A stretch of 64,000 bases of DNA from an uncultured Acinetobacter sp. (GTDB taxonomy: Bacteria > Pseudomonadota > Gammaproteobacteria > Pseudomonadales > Moraxellaceae). Below the pieces are notes generated by a model, which did not search any database, had not been told where the DNA came from, and saw only the letters and a list, made by a program, of their open reading frames with translations. This document shows positions 17,270 through 26,950 of the stretch, in pieces (position 1 is the first letter of the stretch; every line of letters starts with the position of its first letter). A program made the translations under genes and the position numbers. Where the stretch lies: contig NZ_CANLSL010000002.1 of NCBI RefSeq assembly GCF_947493735.1, positions 62,001 to 126,000 on the forward strand, in the 5' to 3' direction.

Positions 17270-19371
17270 CAGTGTCCTTTAAATTCATTGGCTGTCATCG
17301 GTTGTTCGGTATAAATCGTCTCAGCTTCATTGACTGTTGGTGTTGGACTCGCCAACGCACGGCGAATAATGCCGATAGAAGCAAAGATCATCACAATCGC
17401 CACGATCATAAAGAATGCACACAATGCTGCATTGATTTGATTGGAGAAAATCACAGTTTGCATCTCTGCGACCGTTTTCGCTGGCGCAAGGATTTCATCA
17501 CGTGCCAATGCATCTTTGAAACGATTCGCCTGTGCAAGGAAGCCAATTTTTGGATTTTCATGGAAAATCTTTTGCCAACCCGCAGTCATACAGGTGATGA
17601 ATAGGAAAATGGTTGGGACAATGGTCACCCAAACATATTTTTCTTTTTTCATCTTAAATAAAATCACAGTACCTAGAATCAATGCCATCGCAGCAAGCAT
17701 TTGGTTACCCACACCGAATAATGGCCACAAGGAGTTAATCCCACCCAGTGGATCGACCACACCTTGATAGACGAAGAAACCCCACGCAGATACGGCGACA
17801 CCTGTACCGATCAAATTCCCGACAAATGAGCTTGAGTTTTTGATCGCTGGAATGACAATCCCTGCAGTATCTTGCACCATGAAACGACAAGCACGTGTGC
17901 CTGCATCGACCGCAGTCAAGATAAATAAGGCTTCAAACAAAATCGCAAAGTGATACCAAAATGACATCATTGCACGGCTATTGAAAATCTCAGAAATAAT
18001 ATGCGCCATACCGATCGCAAAGGTCGGTGCACCACCTGTACGAGATAGAATTGTGCTTTCCCCCACTTCTTTTGCTAAAGTTGATAGCATCTCAGGGCTG
18101 ACCACAAAACCAAGCTGACGCACTGCTTCAGACGCACTTTCTACCGTCGTACCGATCACCGCCGCAGGTGCATTAATCGCAAAGTAAACACCCGGATCAA
18201 GTACAGTGGCACAGATCATCGCCATGATCGCAACGAAAGATTCCATCAACATACCGCCGTAGCCGATCATACGAATATTGACTTCGTTATCGACCAGTTT
18301 TGGCGTGGTCCCACTTGATACCAAAGCGTGGAAGCCTGAAATCGCACCACAAGCAATGGTGATAAATAGGAAAGGAAATAATGAACCAGAGAATACAGGG
18401 CCTGTACCATCGACGAACTGCGTCACTGCAGGCATTTTCATCTCAGGTAATGCAATCACGATACCGATAGCAAGCCCTGCAATCACACCTATTTTCAAGA
18501 ATGTTGATAAATAATCACGTGGTGCAAGCAGTAACCAGACAGGCAATACCGATGCAATAAAGCCGTAAATTACCAATGCCCAAGTCAACTGTGTACCAGT
18601 CAAGGTAAATAGCGGCCCCCAATATGGGTCAGCGGCAATATGACCACCATAGACAATGCCAAGTATCATCAGTACAAAACCGATAATTGATACTTCAGCA
18701 ATTTTCCCAGGACGGATAAAGCGCATGTAAATGCCCATAAACAAGGCAATCGGAATCGTTGCTGCAATACTGAATACGCCCCACGGACTTTCAGCAAGAG
18801 CTTTCACTACCACCAGAGCCAGTACCGCAAGAATGATGACCATCACCCCGAGCGCACCGAGCATCACGATCACACCTGCAAAAGAGCCAAGCTCCTGCTT
18901 TGCAATCTCACCCAGTGAGCGACCGTCACGTCGTGTCGAAATGAACAGCACCAAGAAATCTTGTACCGCACCTGCCATCACCACACCGACCAAGAGCCAA
19001 ATCGTACCGGGTAAATAACCCATTTGCGCAGCGAGAATTGGTCCGACCAAAGGTCCTGCACCTGCAATCGCTGCAAAGTGATGTCCAAACAAGACATATT
19101 TATTGGTTGGTACATAGTCCAAGCCATCTTTGAGCCGATGCGCAGGCGTCAATCGCCGATCATTCAGTTCGAAGACTTTTTGGGCGATGAATAAACTATA
19201 AAAACGATAAGCGATACTATAAATACACACCGCAGCAAGTACCAGCCATACCGCATTGACATGCTCACCTCGGCTGAGTGCCAAGATCCCAAAAGAAATT
19301 GCACCGACAATCGCAATTAAAATCCAAATGATTTTCGATTTTGTAGTGGATTGCTTATTTGTCACATCCAT
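17269..19371 (-). CDS. cstA: CstA carbon-starvation / pyruvate transporter
   Basis: A 700-residue inner-membrane protein with many helices. The N-terminal block YVPTNKYVLFGHHFAAIAGAGP is broken here to its core GHHFAAIAGAGPLVGP, diagnostic of CstA, followed by FISTRRDGRSLGEIA and GTTPKLVDNE motifs. CstA and its paralogue BtsT import pyruvate, and CstA has also been linked to peptide uptake. It is the first gene of a two-gene leftward operon with the YbdD-type partner, with one-base overlap. In other species cAMP-CRP induces it at carbon starvation; no such site is evident to me here. Confidence 0.93.
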   Translation of the reverse strand: MDVTNKQSTTKSKIIWILIAIVGAISFGILALSRGEHVNAVWLVLAAVCIYSIAYRFYSLFIAQKVFELNDRRLTPAHRLKDGLDYVPTNKYVLFGHHFAAIAGAGPLVGPILAAQMGYLPGTIWLLVGVVMAGAVQDFLVLFISTRRDGRSLGEIAKQELGSFAGVIVMLGALGVMVIILAVLALVVVKALAESPWGVFSIAATIPIALFMGIYMRFIRPGKIAEVSIIGFVLMILGIVYGGHIAADPYWGPLFTLTGTQLTWALVIYGFIASVLPVWLLLAPRDYLSTFLKIGVIAGLAIGIVIALPEMKMPAVTQFVDGTGPVFSGSLFPFLFITIACGAISGFHALVSSGTTPKLVDNEVNIRMIGYGGMLMESFVAIMAMICATVLDPGVYFAINAPAAVIGTTVESASEAVRQLGFVVSPEMLSTLAKEVGESTILSRTGGAPTFAIGMAHIISEIFNSRAMMSFWYHFAILFEALFILTAVDAGTRACRFMVQDTAGIVIPAIKNSSSFVGNLIGTGVAVSAWGFFVYQGVVDPLGGINSLWPLFGVGNQMLAAMALILGTVILFKMKKEKYVWVTIVPTIFLFITCMTAGWQKIFHENPKIGFLAQANRFKDALARDEILAPAKTVAEMQTVIFSNQINAALCAFFMIVAIVMIFASIGIIRRALASPTPTVNEAETIYTEQPMTANEFKGH

Positions 19372-19512
19372 GTTGATACCTTATCAGTTGTTGTTGCTTA
19401 GCATTTCAATGATTCAGTGAAGTGACTCTGTGAATTATTGGGCAACAATTTTGTTTCAACTGTACTGCATCTCTACGACTTTGGAACTACGACTTTGGCA
19501 TAAAATTAGCAT

Positions 19513-19545
19513 AAAAAAAGGAGATAAATTGATCATCTCCTTTTT
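19513..19545 (-). terminator. efp terminator
   Basis: AAAAAGGAGAT ... ATCTCCTTTTT forms a perfect stem with flanking A/T runs, 40 bases beyond the efp stop and able to work in both directions. Confidence 0.9.
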
Positions 19546-19584
19546 AAGTTTTTAAATATGGCTCAGAAATTAAGCACGTTCCAT

Positions 19585-20154
19585 TTACGCACGTTCTAAG
19601 TAATCACCTGTACGTGTATCAACACGAATGCTTTCTTCTTGCTGAACGAATAACGGTACACGTACCACAGCACCAGTTTCAAGTGTTGCAGGCTTACCAC
19701 CTGTACCTGCTGTGTCACCTTTCACACCTGGATCAGTTTCAACGATTTTTAAGATTACGAAGTTTGGTGCATTGACATTCAATGGTACGCCATTGAATAG
19801 CATGATGGTGCATTTTTCATTCGAATCATCTTTGAGCCATTTTGCTGCATCGCCCATTGCTGTTTTGTCAGCAGCGATTTGCTCGAAGTTTTCAGGATTC
19901 ATGAAGTGCCACATTTCACCATCGTTGTAGAGATATTCCATCTCGACTTCCATGATGTCAGCAGCTTCTAGGCTCTCACCAGAGCGAAACGTTTTTTCTA
20001 ATACTTTACCTGATTTAAGATTACGCAATTTCACACGGTTAAAGGCTTGACCTTTACCTGGTTTGACATATTCATTTTCCATGATTGAACATGGGTTACC
20101 GTCAAGCATTACCTTAAGACCTGACTTGAATTCATTTGTAGAATAATTGGCCAT
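19585..20154 (-). CDS. efp: Elongation factor P
   Basis: 189 residues from ATG 20154, which has GGAG ten bases upstream; an upstream GTG at 20163 is too close to that site. EF-P relieves ribosome stalling at proline runs. The modification loop reads [11 protein letters not shown], with the lysine of PGKG the expected target for beta-lysylation. This matches the EpmB gene encoded divergently next door, so this is an EpmA/EpmB-type EF-P; epmA is not in the window. C-terminal [13 protein letters not shown] is normal. Confidence 0.96.
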   Translation of the reverse strand: MANYSTNEFKSGLKVMLDGNPCSIMENEYVKPGKGQAFNRVKLRNLKSGKVLEKTFRSGESLEAADIMEVEMEYLYNDGEMWHFMNPENFEQIAADKTAMGDAAKWLKDDSNEKCTIMLFNGVPLNVNAPNFVILKIVETDPGVKGDTAGTGGKPATLETGAVVRVPLFVQQEESIRVDTRTGDYLERA

Positions 20155-20236
20155 GATCGGCACACTCCAACTTTATAAATAAAATAAACGGTTCAACTAT
20201 ACTATAATGCCGCATCGCATTAACAATTCGTGTCGC
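20155..20236. promoter_or_regulatory. Compact divergent promoter region efp / epmB
   Basis: Between the chosen starts are only 82 bases. A perfect TATAAT at 20203-20208 reads towards epmB and overlaps an in-frame ATG at 20207, so that ATG would lie outside the transcript and ATG 20237 should be the real start. Leftward, TTGTTA followed 16 bases later by TAGTAT could serve efp. No clear -35 accompanies the rightward TATAAT. Confidence 0.45.
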
Positions 20237-21271
20237 ATGATAAACTATTTATACCAAGAGAAAAACTGGCAATCACAACTGAATGATTTAATTTCTGATC
20301 CAGAAGAACTTTTGGCCTTGTTAAATTTATCCGCAAGCGACCTCAAATCAGAACAACTGCTGTCACAATATGCGCATCAGCAGTTTAAATTACGTGTACC
20401 TCGCCAATTCGTTGCCAAGATGCAAATTGGCAATGCTTACGATCCGTTATTTTTACAAGTCTTTCCACACCACTTGGAAATGCAAGATATTAAAGGACAA
20501 ATTCAAGCAGGATTCAGCGCCGACCCGCTTGGTGAGCTTGAAGCCAACACCCTACCAGGTATGCTCCATAAATATAAATCACGCATCCTCATGACTATTA
20601 CAGGTGCATGTGCAATCCATTGTCGCTATTGTTTTCGACGGCATTTCCCCTATCAAGACAACTTACCCAAATCAAAAGATTGGCTAGCCATTAAGCAATA
20701 TATTCTCGGTCACCCGAAGATTAACGAAATCATCTTAAGTGGTGGCGATCCACTGTCAGTTTCCAATGAGAAATTGGCACTGTGGATTAATCGTTTTGAG
20801 GAACTTCCTCAAATCAAGACTTTACGAATCCATAGTCGTGTACCAGTGGTCATACCTCAGCGTATTGATCATGGTTTGGTCAGTATTTTATCCAACACTC
20901 GATTAAAAGTTATTTTGGTGGTACATAGTAATCATGCCAATGAATTAGATATCGACTTTGATGTGGCGATGCACCAACTTTCAGAAATCAAAGTGACGCT
21001 ACTCAACCAGTCTGTACTACTTAAGGGAATTAATGACAATTATCAGGTTTTAAGCGAGCTTAGCTATCGACTGTTCGATGTGCGTGTGCTACCTTATTAT
21101 TTGCATGTTTTGGATAAAGTGCAAGGTGCGTCACACTTTCTAATAACAGACGCCGAAGCACAAACAATTTATCAAGCACTTTTAAAAGAATTATCAGGTT
21201 ATTTGGTGCCAAAACTCGTTCGTGAGTCTTCAGGGGAGCTACATAAAACACCGCTGAATGTCTTTGAGTGA
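20237..21271 (+). CDS. epmB: EF-P beta-lysylation protein EpmB (lysine 2,3-aminomutase family)
   Basis: A radical-SAM, PLP-dependent enzyme that makes (R)-beta-lysine, which EpmA then attaches to EF-P. With the start at ATG 20237 it has 344 residues; the frame extends ten codons upstream to 20207 but that ATG lies in the presumed -10 box. The iron-sulfur motif is CAIHCRYC (Cys125, 129, 132). Other family marks are LTMTITGACxxxC-like ILMTITGA, EIILSGGDPL, and the PLP-binding region before HKTPLN. It lacks the long C-terminus of clostridial lysine aminomutases, as expected for EpmB. Divergent from its substrate gene efp. Confidence 0.94.
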   Translation: MINYLYQEKNWQSQLNDLISDPEELLALLNLSASDLKSEQLLSQYAHQQFKLRVPRQFVAKMQIGNAYDPLFLQVFPHHLEMQDIKGQIQAGFSADPLGELEANTLPGMLHKYKSRILMTITGACAIHCRYCFRRHFPYQDNLPKSKDWLAIKQYILGHPKINEIILSGGDPLSVSNEKLALWINRFEELPQIKTLRIHSRVPVVIPQRIDHGLVSILSNTRLKVILVVHSNHANELDIDFDVAMHQLSEIKVTLLNQSVLLKGINDNYQVLSELSYRLFDVRVLPYYLHVLDKVQGASHFLITDAEAQTIYQALLKELSGYLVPKLVRESSGELHKTPLNVFE

Positions 21272-21290
21272 GATGGTTAGGGGATAGTAC

Positions 21291-23039
21291 ATGACTGTGA
21301 AGTTGGAAAAGTTATTCCAAGAGTCTATTGATTTAAATATTAAGCAACTGACTTATATTGCAAATTTTAAAACGGACACCCGAAACTGGGCGAACCAACT
21401 CCTGCAACTTGATCTTGGTGAAGCTGCCAAGCAAGTTTTTGTTACCTTGCTTGAGCTTCGAAGTCTAAACTGTAGTGACCTCTCTCGTTGGAAGATTTTG
21501 CAAAACATCGAACCTGATTTGCAACATTTGCTACTTTCCTTAGAGCATCATTATCTTAATAATGCAATGATCGATACCCTACGCGATCAACAAATCGCAG
21601 ATTTAGTACTTGAGATTAAATGTCAGCACGCATTGCTCTATCGGGATATGGCAAAACGTGTGCAACATCAATTGGAAAATCAGAAATTTTCAATTTTTGA
21701 ACTATCTAGAAAGAAAAAATTAACAATATTAAGAACCTATTGTGCATATGCAGTAATAAAACTATTAACAGATTTACTTTACTCACTGCAACTTATCTAT
21801 TTTGATGAACCTAAATACTTTTGGCATACAGCATATGATATTATTTGGATGGCTCGAGCATTTCGATTTGATAAAGACAAAATTGATGTCAATCTAGAAA
21901 AATACCAAACTCAACAAGAACATATTGAAAATGCATTCATTGAACTTGCCCTGCTCAGCTTATTGAATAATCATAAGCTCCGCCAAGAAGACCTAAAACA
22001 TCTAAAAAATTGCCTGCCATTTTGGCTACATCTTGTTAAAATCAGCAATGACCCACACCCAGAAGCAAAATTCTGTTGCAACCTCTTTGGTGATCGTGCG
22101 CCATCAACGGTATTAAGTAAGTTTACAGACAAACGAGATAGCATTTATCTCAATGCGACTGAACTACTCAATCACATTGAATCGACCATGCAACCTAATT
22201 CAGCTTATTTTTCCAAACAAGAACAGCAAAACCTCAATATTGTGATCAAAAGTCATATTCTGACCACATTGAATAATGATGGTGTGCGTAAAAATACCCG
22301 TTTTGCTGATGAAGGCAATGTAGAGCTTGCTTTAGGTATTAGCTCCGCCCATTATTTTTTATCAAGCGCTAGACACTTTAAAGAAACATTGCTCAGAGAT
22401 ACTGATCTCTCTATCCAAAACACCACGCAAAGCATCTCTGAACTAGCCAATGACCAGGAATGGAAACTATCCAGTAAAACATTTGAACAACGCTACAATG
22501 CTGAAATTACAAAGATTTATCAATCTGATATTGTGAACCGTAGTAGCACTGGTTACTGCCTAAGCTGGCAAAACCAATTGCCAAAACATCTACGTACAGG
22601 CGATTTTATATTGCTTCGAGAGCAATCTGATCAGCCGTGGTCAGGTGCCTTGATTCGATGGTTAAAAAACACCGATCAACAAAATGTCGAGTTTGGTGTC
22701 GAAATCATCGTGAATAAAATGGCTCCAGCTGCGGTATCTCTCGCAAAGAAATCGAGTGATGTGATTTATCACCCTGCTATTTTGACGATGGATGAAGATA
22801 ATAAGTTTTCTCTGATCTTACCAAGCCCACAGATTTTTCACGAAAATCAAAATCTGACCTTGCGGTTTGGTACAGATGAACTACGTATTTTCTTAAAGCA
22901 ATGTATTAGCCTAGTACAGAGTTGTGCGCGTTTTGATTTTGACTTACTAGAGCAATCAAAACTGACGCTATTAAATGAATATTTTGAAACTCAATTAAAT
23001 AACTTAGATACACAGGATTTGTGGGAAGCCCTTAAATGA
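21291..23039 (+). CDS. Uncharacterised protein with a C-terminal PilZ-like region, partner of a FimX-like gene
   Basis: 582 residues, soluble. The N-terminal two thirds is helical and Leu-rich, with the block YFDEPKYFWHTAYDI. Residues about 400-500 resemble a divergent PilZ fold: a VNRSSTGYCLSW strand-turn (compare D-x-S-x-x-G), then RTGDFILLRE and GALIRWLK. The RxxxR element that binds cyclic di-GMP is not obvious, so ligand binding is doubtful. The stop overlaps the start of the FimX-like gene by four bases (ATGA). Similar gene pairs occur in Pseudomonas next to fimX as far as I recall. Suggested role: part of a signalling module for type IV pili. Function is not established. Confidence 0.6.
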   Translation: MTVKLEKLFQESIDLNIKQLTYIANFKTDTRNWANQLLQLDLGEAAKQVFVTLLELRSLNCSDLSRWKILQNIEPDLQHLLLSLEHHYLNNAMIDTLRDQQIADLVLEIKCQHALLYRDMAKRVQHQLENQKFSIFELSRKKKLTILRTYCAYAVIKLLTDLLYSLQLIYFDEPKYFWHTAYDIIWMARAFRFDKDKIDVNLEKYQTQQEHIENAFIELALLSLLNNHKLRQEDLKHLKNCLPFWLHLVKISNDPHPEAKFCCNLFGDRAPSTVLSKFTDKRDSIYLNATELLNHIESTMQPNSAYFSKQEQQNLNIVIKSHILTTLNNDGVRKNTRFADEGNVELALGISSAHYFLSSARHFKETLLRDTDLSIQNTTQSISELANDQEWKLSSKTFEQRYNAEITKIYQSDIVNRSSTGYCLSWQNQLPKHLRTGDFILLREQSDQPWSGALIRWLKNTDQQNVEFGVEIIVNKMAPAAVSLAKKSSDVIYHPAILTMDEDNKFSLILPSPQIFHENQNLTLRFGTDELRIFLKQCISLVQSCARFDFDLLEQSKLTLLNEYFETQLNNLDTQDLWEALK

Positions 23040-25183
23040 AGCTACTTTTAAATGACAAAAAATCTCAAACTCATGTTGTTCGTTTTTTGATGGTTGATAG
23101 TCAACAAAATACGCTAAATATTATTCAACAAGGCTTAAAAGATAAATTCAATGTCAATGGAAAGCTACTGGATGACTTATCTAACTTTGAAAAAATGTTG
23201 AATTTACAATGGGATGTTGTTTTATTTAAAAATGCTTATGATTTTGATTATACAAAAGCACTTGAACTAATCGAATCAAAAAATAAAGCGATTCCGATTA
23301 TATTACTCACTGAAAAATCAGATGAAAATATTAATATCAACAAAGCATATCAAAATGGAATTTTCGATATCGCTGACACGAATGATTTAAACCACCTTGC
23401 GATAAGTCTAGCTAGAGCCACTGCATTCTCGAGATTGACGCGTAAAGAGGCTCAACTTAGTCAAGAAATTGATAAGCTTCAACAGCAAACACAAACCTTA
23501 GTTGAGACTACTGAATATGCTGTAGCAACCTTTCAAGAAGGTGTGCATGTTTCTGCAAATCCGCAATATGCTGAACTATTTGGCTTTAGAGATATTGAAG
23601 AGTTAATTGGCTTGCCTTTAATGGATGTACTACAACCAGAAGATGTACAATCCTTTAAGCAAAGTTATAAAAAATTAAGCCGTGGTGACTTTGGACAAGC
23701 CGCTTTCAATATTCAAAGTCGCAATGCAAAAGCAAAATATCAGAATTTAAACCTACAATTTTCTGAAACAGAATATGATGATGAAACCGCCCTACAGCTC
23801 GTAATTGCTTCAGAAGCGACTACCACAGCACCAAGTGGCGCATTTGCTCCGCTAACAGATGTTCAGTTGCAATGTCAGCAAGCACTCGCTTCACAACCAT
23901 TTTCAGCTTTGTTACTTTTTAAAATCAAGCAATTCGCAGCTGATAAAGCATCAAAACAATGGGATACTTCAACGCATTTCTTTCAAGCGATTCAACATCA
24001 TTTGGAACAAATCAGTAGTGCTCGGGTTTTACGTATCTCAGAGCATGTATTCACGAGTACTTTAGGGGTTGCAGATAAAGTAACGCTCAAGCAAAAACTC
24101 AATACCATATCTGAATCCTTAGCCAAACAGATTCAGGTGGCTGATCAGAGTATTCCAGTAACGCTTCAACTCTGCTATCGTCATCTCGATCAAAATACAC
24201 TTAATGATCAAATTACCCTGCTTCTTACTGACACCTATCAGCATCATTATGATCCTGCTTCAGAAGTTGATTTGAGCGCTACAACTGATTTATCCCTTAC
24301 TGTTAACCAAACACCTTCATTTTCGCTTTCAGAGAGTGAGCCTACAATTCAATTTGAGAGCTCGCCTGCAAGCTCAGTTGCAAGCCAGCCGGCACTTGCT
24401 TCAATCGTTGATACAACCAATGAAGCAAGCCTAGATGAATCAGAAAAATCACTTATTGCTCAGCTCGATAACAATACCATTCAGCTACAATTCCAACAGC
24501 TGTACGACAAAGAAGATATTGATGGTTCAATCTTTGAGGTAACTGGCAGCTTTGAGTTTGAACAGCAACAGATTCCTTTCTCACAATATGATGCTTTGCG
24601 ACGCAACGCAGAGCTTGCAGCACGTGTAGATCGTTGGATTTTGGTTGAAGCATCTAAACGCCTACATCAATTCTTGCAAAAAGCACCTAAAGCTCGAATT
24701 TCAGTGAATATCCATGCTGCTAGCTTGCATGATGCAACTATTCAAGGTTTATTAAATAAGTTGGTTGGTTTAATCAATTCAAAATATGCAAAACCATTGA
24801 TTTTACAAATCAATGAAGCAGATATATTGATGAATAAAGATCAAAATACTCAAGCAATTAAATCTATCCAAGAGCAAGGTATTGATGTCGCAATTGCTGA
24901 ATTCGGTGATTCAATATATAGCATACATCTGCTACAACAATTAAATCTTGCCTTTGCCAAACTCACCAAAAACTTCACTTTGCAACTGCAAAATGATGAG
25001 AGTATGGTCGAACTTCAAGAGAAAATTGATCAATTCCGTGAGCATAACTCAGCGATTCAATTCTTGATCAGTCACTTGGATGATATGACTTCATTTGCCA
25101 ATGCGTGGAATGTCGATGTACGTTATCTACAAGGTGACTACTATCAACCGAAACAAAAAGAGTTTGTGAATAGTGCGGGCTAA
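23036..25183 (+). CDS. FimX-like protein: REC-like, PAS, degenerate GGDEF, degenerate EAL
   Basis: 715 residues. Order: response-regulator-like fold at 14-125, without a clear phospho-acceptor context; coiled coil about 135-155; PAS at about 155-240 (NPQYAELFGFRDIEEL); GGDEF-like fold at 285-420 where the signature is SEHVF (about residue 335); Ser-rich linker 425-475; EAL-like fold 480-710. In the last, the EAL motif is FEV (about 498), the DDFGTG loop is AEFGDS (about 620) and LKID is AKLTK, so neither cyclase nor phosphodiesterase activity is expected. FimX of P. aeruginosa has this layout and acts as a c-di-GMP receptor in twitching motility. The role here is inferred. Confidence 0.72.
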   Translation: MKLLLNDKKSQTHVVRFLMVDSQQNTLNIIQQGLKDKFNVNGKLLDDLSNFEKMLNLQWDVVLFKNAYDFDYTKALELIESKNKAIPIILLTEKSDENININKAYQNGIFDIADTNDLNHLAISLARATAFSRLTRKEAQLSQEIDKLQQQTQTLVETTEYAVATFQEGVHVSANPQYAELFGFRDIEELIGLPLMDVLQPEDVQSFKQSYKKLSRGDFGQAAFNIQSRNAKAKYQNLNLQFSETEYDDETALQLVIASEATTTAPSGAFAPLTDVQLQCQQALASQPFSALLLFKIKQFAADKASKQWDTSTHFFQAIQHHLEQISSARVLRISEHVFTSTLGVADKVTLKQKLNTISESLAKQIQVADQSIPVTLQLCYRHLDQNTLNDQITLLLTDTYQHHYDPASEVDLSATTDLSLTVNQTPSFSLSESEPTIQFESSPASSVASQPALASIVDTTNEASLDESEKSLIAQLDNNTIQLQFQQLYDKEDIDGSIFEVTGSFEFEQQQIPFSQYDALRRNAELAARVDRWILVEASKRLHQFLQKAPKARISVNIHAASLHDATIQGLLNKLVGLINSKYAKPLILQINEADILMNKDQNTQAIKSIQEQGIDVAIAEFGDSIYSIHLLQQLNLAFAKLTKNFTLQLQNDESMVELQEKIDQFREHNSAIQFLISHLDDMTSFANAWNVDVRYLQGDYYQPKQKEFVNSAG

Positions 25184-25238
25184 TGTGACGTACTCACACC
25201 CTACTTCTATGCTTTCATAGCAAGCTTTTAAAGATAAT

Positions 25239-25276
25239 AAAAAATGGGCAGTGAATTCACTGCCCATTTTCTTTTT
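25239..25276. terminator. Bidirectional terminator between the FimX-like gene and rpmE
   Basis: AAAAATGGGCAGTGAATT against CACTGCCCATTTT followed by CTTTTT; the nine-pair stem is flanked by A- and T-rich runs. Confidence 0.9.
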
Positions 25277-25316
25277 ACAATTTGGTCTTTTGCTATCGCA
25301 GAAGCGATATAAAAGC

Positions 25317-25541
25317 TTAACGCTTGATCGTACGTGACATACCAGCGAAACGTTGCTTGAACTTGTCAATACGACCTCCAGTGTCTACAGATTTTTGCTT
25401 ACCTGTATAGAATGGGTGGCACGCAGAGCATACGTCAAGATAAAGTGATTCTTTACCTAATGCAGAACGTGTTTCGATGACGTTACCGCAAGAGCAAGTT
25501 GCTGTTAATGTTTCATATTTTGGGTGAATATCGGCACGCAT
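25317..25541 (-). CDS. rpmE: Ribosomal protein L31 (zinc-binding type)
   Basis: 74 residues. The zinc ligands are present: CSCG near residue 16 and CSACH near 38, so this is the C+ form that predominates when zinc is sufficient; the zinc-free paralogue RpmE2 is not in this window. AGGAG lies nine bases before the ATG. The gene is monocistronic and preceded by a leader of about 200 bases with two hairpins (described separately). Confidence 0.97.
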   Translation of the reverse strand: MRADIHPKYETLTATCSCGNVIETRSALGKESLYLDVCSACHPFYTGKQKSVDTGGRIDKFKQRFAGMSRTIKR

Positions 25542-25751
25542 GGTCGATGACTCCTAAGTTAGAAAGGTTTTGCTACCTTCGCTATCAACCACTCTCAAAT
25601 CACCAAGATTAATTGATCATTTGAGGAAATGGCAAACTAAAATTTTATAAAAATTAAAAGTTGGCAGATTGACACGAAAATAGACCATTTCTTTTGGCCC
25701 ACCGAAACCTACAAGGTTAGAGCTAAGCGCAACAAGTGGGCATTATTATAC
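25542..25751 (-). promoter_or_regulatory. rpmE promoter and structured 5' leader
   Basis: Reading leftward, TATAAT (25750-25745) is followed almost at once by a long hairpin at 25741-25697: outer stem GCCCAC/GTGGGC, inner stem AACCT/AGGTT. The transcript should therefore begin at or inside the 5' arm. A second small hairpin, AAGGT/ACCTT, sits about 15-30 bases before the AGGAG ribosome site. L31 leaders with autoregulatory structures are known in several bacterial groups; whether this is one is an inference. Confidence 0.55.
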
Positions 25752-25798
25752 AGCAAGACTGCGAAAAAAGCGATGATTTCGTACGATGGATGCACTCG

Positions 25799-26779
25799 CT
25801 ATTCAACCGAATGATCAACTCGTTGTTTCGACCATTTGGCGGCGATGATGCCACAAACCATAAGCTGTATTTGATGAAAAATCATAATCGGCAAAACCAG
25901 CATCCCCATCGGTTGACCTGCAAATAAAATTTGCGCCATCGGTACACCACTTGCCAATGTCTTTTTTGAACCACAGAAAAAAATCGTGATCTGATCTTGA
26001 CGGTTAAAGCCGAGCCATTTGGGAAGATAAAACGCTAGTAGCATAATAATTGTCAACAACACGGAACACGCAAGCACTAAGTAAAACAATGTCAACGCAT
26101 CCAACTGCTGCCACAATCCTGCAATCACCGCACTACTGAATGCGCCATACACCACCATCAAAATACTGCCCTGATCAAAAACTTTGACGAGCTTAGGTAC
26201 TTTGACCATATAGGGATAAATCCATGTACGAAGCAATTGCCCTAAACTAAATGGTACAAGCAGTAAAGCGACAATTTTGATAATGGCACTAGTCGGGTCA
26301 TAGGCGTGTTCGGACTGACCCAAAATAAAAAAACTGACCATGATCGGCGTAATAAACATGCCGATAATATTAGAAAAAGATGCGCTACATACCGCACCCG
26401 CAACATTACCTCCTGCAACTGAGGTAAATGCAATTGAGGACTGTACCGTTGACGGTAGGAAGCATAAAAACAAAAAGCCCAAATACAGTGCGTCACCTAA
26501 GAGTGGTTGCAAAATTGGTTTTGATAGCAAGCCCAACAATGGAAATGCAATAAATGTGAAAGCAAAAACTAGGCTATGTAAACGCCAGTGCAAAATACCT
26601 TGAATCACAGCCTCACGAGAAAGCTTTGCACCATGTAGGAAAAATAAAATAGCGATGGCAATTGTTGTAAGTGTATTAAATCCGTCTGCCCACTGCCCTG
26701 AGATCGGTAAAATACTGGCAAGGAGTACCATTACAACCAGTAATATCGTAAACCGATCAACCGCCAAATACTTCAACAC
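25799..26779 (-). CDS. Bile acid:sodium symporter-family transporter (SBF-like, YfeH type)
   Basis: About 326 residues and ten membrane helices. Family marks: FFLHGAKLSREAV near residue 50, FLCFLPSTVQSSIAFTSVAGGN in shortened form PSTVQSSIAFTS around 110, and FFCGSKKTLASGVP near 270. The frame opens at a TTG (26803), but GAGAG seven bases before GTG 26779 makes that the better start (MLKYLAVDRFT). This PF13593-like branch is widespread; the substrate is unknown and probably not bile acids. It overlaps nothing and lies alone. Confidence 0.82.
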   Translation of the reverse strand: MLKYLAVDRFTILLVVMVLLASILPISGQWADGFNTLTTIAIAILFFLHGAKLSREAVIQGILHWRLHSLVFAFTFIAFPLLGLLSKPILQPLLGDALYLGFLFLCFLPSTVQSSIAFTSVAGGNVAGAVCSASFSNIIGMFITPIMVSFFILGQSEHAYDPTSAIIKIVALLLVPFSLGQLLRTWIYPYMVKVPKLVKVFDQGSILMVVYGAFSSAVIAGLWQQLDALTLFYLVLACSVLLTIIMLLAFYLPKWLGFNRQDQITIFFCGSKKTLASGVPMAQILFAGQPMGMLVLPIMIFHQIQLMVCGIIAAKWSKQRVDHSVE

Positions 26780-26821
26780 TTTGTTTCTCTCATCACAATA
26801 CAATTAGAATCTAGGAAAAAT

Positions 26822-26853
26822 AAAAACTCGGCACAGATAATAAATGCCGAGTT
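26822..26853 (-). terminator. gloA-side terminator
   Basis: AACTCGGCA ... TGCCGAGTT stem; read leftward it is followed by TTTTTATTTTT. A further hairpin (ACAGTGACT/AGTCACTGT) lies between it and the gloA stop, near 26903-26930. Confidence 0.75.
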
Positions 26854-26950
26854 ATAAAAAACAAGCCCATTCTTAAAGATAAAAATAAGTTGAATGATAA
26901 AATACAGTGACTCAGTGAATAGTCACTGTTAAACAATGCTCGAGGTACGA

